DNA of 11,833 nucleotides from NCBI GenBank assembly GCA_041485845.1, contig JBGPKH010000238.1, positions 1-11,833 of the forward strand. The letters are read 5' to 3'. Every line of letters starts with the position of its first letter. Positions within the stretch are counted from its first letter, which is position 1. Both the position numbers and the translations under genes were made by a program. Below the pieces are notes generated by a model. The model ran no database searches. It worked only from the letters and a program-made list of their open reading frames with translations, and was not told where the DNA came from. Below, piece after piece: positions 7,615 through 11,833 of the stretch. This stretch comes from OMOG01 sp041485845 (GTDB lineage Bacteria; Acidobacteriota; Terriglobia; Bryobacterales; Bryobacteraceae).

Positions 7615-8150
7615 CAGGGCAAGCCCATCTTTCCTACGATCTCGCGGAAGCGGGGATCGCCATGCAGGCCGGTAAATGCAGGCTCGGTCCTCACCAGCGG
7701 CATGATGACCTCACGTTGTTCGTAGGACGATTGTAGCGCGCGAAGAGCTTCCTCTTCCCGGCCGACCCCGGCGTAGGCCATGGCCCGGTTGAAGAAGCTG
7801 GTTCGTTCCCCGCGATCGAGGATGGAGCGATAGACCTGCGTGTCTCGTTCGGCGCGCGCGATGCAGGCGGTTGCCCCGGCAAGTCCCGGTTCGAGCTCCA
7901 GCGCCAGATTAGCCTGGGCGATGGCTTCCTCAAAATGATGGGCCTGCAAGCAGCACCCACCCCGCATCGGCGTTGACGCGAGGCGAAAGGGGATCGAGAG
8001 CGATGGCGCGGCGCAGCGCCGCAACTGGCGAGATTCGGGATGCCCTGTGGCGACCAGGTAGAACGCGTGATCGTGATGAGCCTGCGCAAAGCTGGGGTTG
8101 ATCGACAGGGCGCGCAGGAAGTGGGCTTCCGCCTCCTTCCAGTTCCAGTC
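7614..8150 (-). pseudogene. TPR protein relic, 5'-truncated with two compensating frameshifts
   Basis: The recognisable sequence starts at DWNWKEAEAHFLRALSINP (near 8150) and is the C-terminal TPR part of the winged-helix (CadC-type)/TPR proteins common in Acidobacteriota. After YLVATGHPE (about 8036) homology moves to another frame, SPVAALRRAIALDPLSP through VNADAGWVLL. At about 7950 it returns to the first frame with HHFEEAIAQANLALELEP. The end (EPAFTGLHGDPRFREIVGKMGLP) resembles the usual family C-terminus. In the frame opened from 8351, the residues before DWNW do not look like TPR or a DNA-binding domain, so the N-terminal part is missing. A single-genome sequencing error could explain a frameshift but not the missing N-terminus. 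The stop overlaps the cupin ATG. The opposite-strand promoter for the next gene lies just upstream of the relic. Confidence 0.75.
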
Positions 8151-8292
8151 GCGCGACGGTTTGATGGCTGGCGGCCGCCCGGACCTGGCAACCCGAGGGC
8201 CCCGCCGCCGGGAGTGAAAAAGCAGCAGCGGTGGGGGCGCGCGGAACGGCGGACCGAATCGCCGATGGCCGGGTGAAGTCACCAGGCAGGCG

Positions 8293-8320
8293 TTGACAAG
8301 GACCTGTAGCGGCGTAAGAT
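8293..8320 (+). promoter_or_regulatory. Sigma70-like promoter of the FG-GAP/ASPIC gene
   Basis: TTGACA (8293-8298) is a perfect -35 consensus. It is followed after 16 bp by TAAGAT (8315-8320), a good -10. Transcription would start near 8327, only one to three bases before the ATG at 8329, so the mRNA would be leaderless or nearly so. No Shine-Dalgarno precedes the ATG, which agrees with that reading. Confidence 0.55.
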
Positions 8321-8328
8321 GGACGAAG

Positions 8329-10050
8329 ATGTTCCGGCCCAATCGCCGCATGTTTGTTCAGTCGCTTAGCCGAGCTGCCGCGGTGTTCCCGCTCGACCAA
8401 CTGCTCTCCGGCGTGACTCTGGACGTCCAGTTCGTGAACGTGGCGCGCGAAGCGGGACTGCGCGCGAAGACCATCTATGGCAGCGAAAAGAGCAACAAGT
8501 TCCTGCTCGAAACCACGGGTTGCGGCGCCGCCTTCTTCGATTACGATCAGGACGGCTGGCTCGATATCTTCCTGGTCAACGGCTCGCGCTTCGAAGCCAC
8601 ATGGGCGCCCGCCAACGCGCCCGTCAGCCGCCTCTACAAGAACAATCGCGATGGCACGTTCACCGATGTTACCGCGGCGTCCGGAATCGCACGGAGCGGA
8701 TGGGGCTGCGGCTGCTGCGTGGGGGATTTCGACAACGACGGCTGGGACGACCTGTTCGTCACCTACTGGGGCGATTGCTCGTTGTGGAAGAACCTCGGCA
8801 ACGGCAAATTCGTGGATGTGGCCAGCAAGGCGGGAGTGACTACGCGGACGAAGAACGGATTGAAGCGCCACAACACCGGCTGCGCCTTTCTCGATTACGA
8901 CAAGGACGGCCATCTGGATCTCTTCGTCGCCAACTACATCGATTTCGATCCCAAGACCGCGCCGCTGCCCGAGTCCGGCCCGTGCAAATACAAAGGCATC
9001 CTGGTGGCCTGCGGTCCCCCCGGGGTCACGGGCGGCAAGAATATCCTGTTTCACAATCGCGGTGACGGGACGTTTGCGGACGTCTCGGAAGCTGCCGGCA
9101 TCCTGAAGACGCCCGGCACCTTCGGACTGGGCGTGGCGGTATTCGATTTCGATAACGACGGCTGGCCCGACATCTACGTGGCCAACGATTCCACATCGTC
9201 GGCGCTCTACCAGAACAGACACGACGGCACCTTCCAAGAGATCGCCATCGAATCCGGTGTTGCCTATTCCGCCGACGGCAAGCCGCAGGCGGGCATGGGT
9301 GTGGCGGTCGCGGACTACGATTGCGACGGCAACTTCGATCTGGTGAAGACCAATTTCGCGGGCGACACCACCAGCCTCTACCGCAATCTCGGCGGCGGCT
9401 TCTTCGAGGACCAGACCTTTCAGGCGGGGCTCGGCCGCATCACGCGCTTCCTCGGCTGGGGAATCGCATTCCTGGATTTCGATAACGACGGCTGGGCCGA
9501 CATCGTCCAGTGCAACGGCCACGTCTATCCCGAGGTGGGCGAGAGCCTGACGGAATCCGGCTACAAGCAGCGCAAAGTGGCCTATCGGAATCTGCGCAAC
9601 GGGCGGTTCCGCGAGGTCTCCGAAGAACTTGGCCCTGGCATCATGGAAAAGGTGAGCGGCCGCGGAATGGCCGTGGGCGATTTCGATAACGACGGCGATC
9701 TCGATCTCCTCGTCAACTGCATCAACGACGTGCCGCAGATCTTGCGCTGCGACTCGCGGTTGAAGAACAACTGGATCAAGATCAAGACTACGGGCACGAA
9801 ATCCAATCGCACCGGAATCGGCGCGCGCGTTTATTGCACCACGGAAGTCGACGGCAAGCCACACCGGCAAATGGATGAAGTCCGCAGCGGCGGCAGCTAC
9901 ATCTCGCAAAGCGACCTGCGCGTTCACTTCGGCCTGGGCGCGGCCGAGACGGCGGACATCGAAGTGCGGTGGCCGAGCGGCGCGGTGGACAAACTGGCCA
10001 AAGTGCCTGCCAATCGCGTGATCGCGGTGGTGGAGGGTGGAGTCGGGTGA
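8329..10050 (+). CDS. Exported CRTAC1-family FG-GAP/ASPIC-UnbV protein
   Basis: This 573-residue protein starts with a Tat-like motif (NRRMFVQ, residues 5-11) and a short, weakly hydrophobic stretch, so export is likely but the signal is not classical. Seven calcium-binding-type acidic loops mark the blades of a beta-propeller: DYDQDGWLD (71-79), DFDNDGWDD (133-141), DYDKDGHLD (189-197), DFDNDGWPD (273-281), DYDCDGNFD (329-337), DFDNDGWAD (383-391) and DFDNDGDLD (451-459). An ASPIC/UnbV domain follows at about 495-560 (GIGARV...GGSYISQSDLRVHFGLG...VRWPSG). This is the family's usual order and length. These proteins are extracellular or periplasmic; calcium binding and adhesion are proposed, and the true role in bacteria is unknown. 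The ATG at 8329 is chosen because the promoter abuts it; an upstream TTG at 8293 would lie in the -35 box. In Acidobacteriota such genes often sit beside TPR genes, as the relic here does. Confidence 0.92.
   Translation: MFRPNRRMFVQSLSRAAAVFPLDQLLSGVTLDVQFVNVAREAGLRAKTIYGSEKSNKFLLETTGCGAAFFDYDQDGWLDIFLVNGSRFEATWAPANAPVSRLYKNNRDGTFTDVTAASGIARSGWGCGCCVGDFDNDGWDDLFVTYWGDCSLWKNLGNGKFVDVASKAGVTTRTKNGLKRHNTGCAFLDYDKDGHLDLFVANYIDFDPKTAPLPESGPCKYKGILVACGPPGVTGGKNILFHNRGDGTFADVSEAAGILKTPGTFGLGVAVFDFDNDGWPDIYVANDSTSSALYQNRHDGTFQEIAIESGVAYSADGKPQAGMGVAVADYDCDGNFDLVKTNFAGDTTSLYRNLGGGFFEDQTFQAGLGRITRFLGWGIAFLDFDNDGWADIVQCNGHVYPEVGESLTESGYKQRKVAYRNLRNGRFREVSEELGPGIMEKVSGRGMAVGDFDNDGDLDLLVNCINDVPQILRCDSRLKNNWIKIKTTGTKSNRTGIGARVYCTTEVDGKPHRQMDEVRSGGSYISQSDLRVHFGLGAAETADIEVRWPSGAVDKLAKVPANRVIAVVEGGVG
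9145..9495 (+). repeat. Pair of identical 21-bp in-frame repeats encoding propeller loops
   Basis: The same 21 bases (beginning GATTTCGATAACGACGG) occur at 9145-9165 and 9475-9495, exactly 330 bp apart and in frame. The first 18 bases recur at 9679-9696, and a one-mismatch copy lies near 8725. They encode the DFDNDGW calcium loops. The identity at DNA level, including third positions, suggests recent duplication, gene conversion or strong codon constraint. Confidence 0.7.
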
Positions 10051-10163
10051 TGGTCTTCTGAACGCGGATCGCGGTGACTGCGGAAACGGACATCATGCCC
10101 GTGTTCTTCCAGCATGGCCTCGATTCGCCTCGCCGGCCTGCGCGGGTTTTTCGGGAGCGTCGA
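10051..10163. other. Intergenic stretch after the FG-GAP/ASPIC gene
   Basis: No gene, RNA or convincing terminator hairpin with a T-run was found here. It separates the stop of the ASPIC gene from the DUF190 relic on the other strand. Confidence 0.4.
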
Positions 10164-10355
10164 TTACAGAAGCCATGATGGGAGTTCGGGCATGGCCTCT
10201 CCGACTCTCTCCGGTGTCTCGATGAACTCGATGCGGATGGGCAGGTTCTGCGCCAGCACTTCGATCTTGGGCGGGTGCAGCGTCCGATGGCCGCCGAGGG
10301 CCGAGTCGGCGCGTGTGGCTGTGGCGCCGGCGACGGCCTTGTGCAACGGCGTCAT
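10164..10355 (-). pseudogene. DUF190 protein relic
   Basis: A 63-codon minus-strand frame carries the second half of a DUF190-type protein: TPLHKAV, then AGATATRADSALGGHRTLH, then KIEVLAQNLPIRIEFIET and PERVGEAMPELPSW. Family members run about 100-115 residues and have an N-terminal strand (LLRIYI-like), a PLYEAI helix, AGATVxRG, GFGxHxxxH, a DLPxxIEIVDT-like segment and a final strand. Here the N-terminal strand is absent and about eight residues between PLHKAV and AGATATR appear deleted. The frame stops (TAA) before the usual last strand. The open frame upstream of the ATG ends at a stop at 10416-10418 without recognisable homology. DUF190 genes are often near crcB-type fluoride channels, but none is in the window. 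A short functional protein is possible but less likely. Confidence 0.6.
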
Positions 10356-10392
10356 GTGGTGGCGGGTCCCGGCGCGAGCGGCGCGATTAGAT

Positions 10393-10422
10393 TTGACTGG
10401 CTCTTCCGCCGTCCGCTATCCT
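10393..10422 (+). promoter_or_regulatory. Promoter of the lysine-riboswitch operon
   Basis: TTGACT (10393-10398) and TATCCT (10417-10422) are separated by 18 bp, a good sigma70-like pair. Transcription would begin near 10429, immediately before the first helix of the riboswitch. The placement independently supports both calls. Confidence 0.65.
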
Positions 10423-10430
10423 GAAACTTC

Positions 10431-10616
10431 GCGGTAGAGGTGCGGCGGTCATCAGTAGCCGGGTCGAGTTCCGATTGCGCTTCGGAGGCCTGAGTGAAAG
10501 GGGCCGCAGGGAGATCCGCCGAAACCGGGATGGAGAGCCCAATTCCTTCCGGTTGGGGAGTCCGGTCAATACCGGCTCACTGTCACCCGTTACACAGGCG
10601 GGTGGAGCGCTATCGG
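10431..10616 (+). ncRNA. Lysine riboswitch (L-box)
   Basis: The leader carries the conserved L-box core in order: AGAGGTGCG (10436-10444), ATCAGTAGCC (10451-10460), CCTGAGTGAAAGGGG (10489-10503), CCGCCGAAA (near 10516-10524), GGTTGGGGAG (10551-10560), TGTCAC (10581-10586) and GTGGAGCGCTATCG (10602-10615). Helices are visible: P1 CGGTAG (10432-10437) with CTATCG (10610-10615), one G-U; a distal P2 arm TCCGA/TCGGA (10470-10474/10482-10486); P3 AACCGG/CCGGTT (10523-10528/10549-10554); P4 CCGGT/ACCGG (10562-10566/10571-10575); P5 CACCCG/CGGGTG (10584-10589/10599-10604). Lysine binding would stabilise the aptamer and lower expression of the M20-asd operon, as for known lysC and dap riboswitches. 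The class is identified from memory of its consensus, not by a covariance search. Confidence 0.9.
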
Positions 10617-10625
10617 GAATGAAGA

Positions 10626-10658
10626 CGCGCAGGCGGTCCGCGCGGTGCTTTCCTTCTT
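10626..10658 (+). terminator. Possible attenuator hairpin of the lysine riboswitch
   Basis: CGCGC (10626-10630) can pair with GCGCG (10640-10644) around a 9-base loop, followed by a pyrimidine-rich run (CTTTCCTTCTTCC) rather than a clean T-run. It sits between P1 and the M20 start codon, where an expression platform is expected. No Shine-Dalgarno is visible before the ATG at 10685, so translation control is harder to see. This remains a weak call. Confidence 0.35.
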
Positions 10659-10684
10659 CCGGTTCGTTCCCCCTCCAATAGCTT

Positions 10685-11713
10685 ATGAACGTTTTCGAAC
10701 TCACACGCGCACTGATCGATATCGAGTCGATCACCAACAACGAAGAGCAGATGGGCGCCTTCCTCCTCGAGTATCTGACGCCACTGGCTTCGCGATTCGA
10801 CGGGCGCGTGGAGGCCATCGAGGTGGAACCACGGCGCTTCAATATCTTCGCGCAATGGGGCGAGCGGCTCATCGTGACGCTCTCGACCCACATGGATACG
10901 GTACCGCCGTTTTTCATTTCGCGCGAGGATGACGAGCACATCTGGGGGCGTGGCGCGTGCGACACGAAGGGCATCATCGCCGCCATGCTCAAAGCTGTAG
11001 AGGCCATGCTCGAAGCCGGCGAGCGCGATTTCGGTCTGCTGTTCGTGGTGGGCGAGGAACGCACCAGCGCCGGCGCCTACCGGGCGGCAAAAACGCCGCG
11101 CGGGTCGCGCTACATCGTCAACGGCGAGCCGACGGAGAACAAGCTGGCGCTGGGGTCGAAAGGCTCGTTGCGCTACGAAGTGGTGGCGTCGGGCAAGATG
11201 GCGCATTCGGCCTACCCCGAGTTGGGCGACTCGGCGATCCACAAACTGATCGACGCGCTGGCGGAGATGCGGCGCATCCCGCTGCCGGTCGATCCGCTGC
11301 TCGGTCCGAGCACGATGAACATCGGTACGCTGGCAGGCGGGCGGGCCCCTAACGTGATCGCAGACGAGGCGCGCGCCGATATCATGATCCGGCTGGTGGG
11401 CGATCCTGCGGAAACCAAGAGGGCTCTGGTGCGAGCGGCCGAAGGACTCGTGGAGCTGCGCGAGGTGATCGAGATCCCGGCCCTGCGCCTGAATTCGGTG
11501 GACGGAATCGACACCACCGTGGTCGCGTTCACCACCGACATTCCGGCGTTCGGCGGCCAGTGGGGCGAGCCGTTTCTGATCGGGCCTGGGTCCATCCACG
11601 TAGCGCACACGCTGGAGGAACGCGTGCCCAAGCAGCAGTTGCTCGAAGCAGTTCAAATCTATCGGCGAATGGTAAGGCACTTATGCAAACGCGAATCGAA
11701 GCAGGCATTCTAG
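10685..11713 (+). CDS. M20-family metallohydrolase, probable lysine-pathway deacylase
   Basis: This 342-residue cytoplasmic enzyme has the full M20 (ArgE/DapE/LysK/CPG2) active site: H69 and catalytic D71 in STHMDTVP, bridging D93 in GRGACDTKG, catalytic E124 and metal-binding E125 in VVGEERTSAG, E148 in NGEPT, and H308 in GPGSIHVAHTLEE. The dimerisation insert contains GKMAHSAYPELGDSAIH (H174). Two metal ions and hydrolysis of an N-acyl amino acid are expected. A lysine riboswitch upstream and asd overlapping its end point to lysine/diaminopimelate synthesis. It most likely acts as a DapE-like desuccinylase, N-acetyl-LL-DAP deacetylase or LysK-type enzyme. At about 340 residues it is shorter than typical DapE (about 375) and nearer LysK/ArgE-like proteins, so the exact acyl group is open. 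The ATG at 10685 starts the conserved N-terminal helix; no good Shine-Dalgarno precedes it. Confidence 0.9.
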   Translation: MNVFELTRALIDIESITNNEEQMGAFLLEYLTPLASRFDGRVEAIEVEPRRFNIFAQWGERLIVTLSTHMDTVPPFFISREDDEHIWGRGACDTKGIIAAMLKAVEAMLEAGERDFGLLFVVGEERTSAGAYRAAKTPRGSRYIVNGEPTENKLALGSKGSLRYEVVASGKMAHSAYPELGDSAIHKLIDALAEMRRIPLPVDPLLGPSTMNIGTLAGGRAPNVIADEARADIMIRLVGDPAETKRALVRAAEGLVELREVIEIPALRLNSVDGIDTTVVAFTTDIPAFGGQWGEPFLIGPGSIHVAHTLEERVPKQQLLEAVQIYRRMVRHLCKRESKQAF

Positions 11714-11833
11714 GCGCCACCGGGATGGTGGGGCAGCATTTCATCAAGTTTCTCCAGGGCAACCCGTGGTTCGACCTGAAGTGGTTGGGAGCCAGCGATC
11801 GCTCCGCGGGCAAGAAGTACCGGGACGCCATGA
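11683..11833 (+). CDS. asd: Aspartate-semialdehyde dehydrogenase, N-terminal part (cut by window end)
   Basis: Fifty codons are visible, running off the right edge. They begin MQTRIEAGILGATGMVGQHF, whose GATGMVGQ is the NADP-binding glycine loop of aspartate-semialdehyde dehydrogenase. NPWFDLKWLGASDRSAGKKY continues the form typical of the archaeal/fungal-type branch of the family. The enzyme reduces aspartyl phosphate to aspartate semialdehyde, the branch point for lysine, threonine and methionine. The ATG at 11683 is preceded by AAGG at 11674-11677, and the start overlaps the end of the M20 gene by 31 bp, implying translational coupling. Expression would fall under the upstream lysine riboswitch unless an internal promoter exists. 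Confidence 0.88.
   Translation, partial: MQTRIEAGILGATGMVGQHFIKFLQGNPWFDLKWLGASDRSAGKKYRDAM

Noticed and set aside
7930..9927. 665-codon open frame on the minus strand opposite the FG-GAP/ASPIC gene
   Set aside because: It mirrors the repeated DFDNDGW codons of the plus-strand gene (recurring VVIEI-type runs), matches no family except a small shifted piece of the TPR relic, and lies against a clearly conserved protein.
10610..11680. 356-codon minus-strand frame opposite the M20 gene
   Set aside because: The plus strand carries every M20 active-site motif; the minus frame has no recognisable domain and would run through the riboswitch leader.

Overview
The window looks like a chromosome segment from a GC-rich Acidobacteriota, most likely the Solibacteres/Bryobacterales group. 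The main reason is that two of its large secreted proteins end in the TIGR03437 ('Solibacter uncharacterized C-terminal') domain, which is greatly expanded in that lineage. The CRTAC1/ASPIC-type protein and the CadC-TPR relic fit the same group. No rRNA, tRNA, CRISPR array, transposase or phage gene was seen.

Layout. Bases 1-159 hold nothing firm. A secreted repeat protein with a TIGR03437 C-terminus runs leftward (160-2460). It diverges, across only 37 bp containing a perfect 7-bp inverted repeat, from a 999-residue secreted double-propeller/TIGR03437 protein (2498-5497). A small beta-barrel-like outer-membrane protein follows after 16 bp (5514-6146). This converges on, and overlaps by 29 bp, a leftward pair: a cupin (7147-7614) and a secreted metallo-beta-lactamase-fold hydrolase (6118-7143). 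Upstream of the cupin lies a truncated, doubly frameshifted TPR pseudogene (7614-8150). A rightward gene for a Tat-like exported seven-bladed FG-GAP/ASPIC protein (8329-10050) follows, with a good promoter only 8 bp before its ATG.

The stretch 10051-10684 contains no intact gene. It holds a minus-strand relic of a DUF190 protein, then a sigma70-like promoter, and then a well-formed lysine riboswitch (about 10431-10616) with a possible terminator hairpin. The riboswitch leads an operon with an M20 metallohydrolase (10685-11713), whose 3' end overlaps the start of an aspartate-semialdehyde dehydrogenase gene (asd, from 11683 and cut by the window edge). Riboswitch plus asd place the M20 enzyme in lysine/diaminopimelate synthesis, probably as the deacylase step.

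The left half is therefore a cell-surface/secreted module typical of Solibacteres. The right end is a lysine-feedback-controlled biosynthetic operon, and between them lie decayed genes. The best-supported non-coding find is the riboswitch with its promoter. The least understood element is the divergent TIGR03437 pair with its short shared promoter region and adjacent barrel protein.
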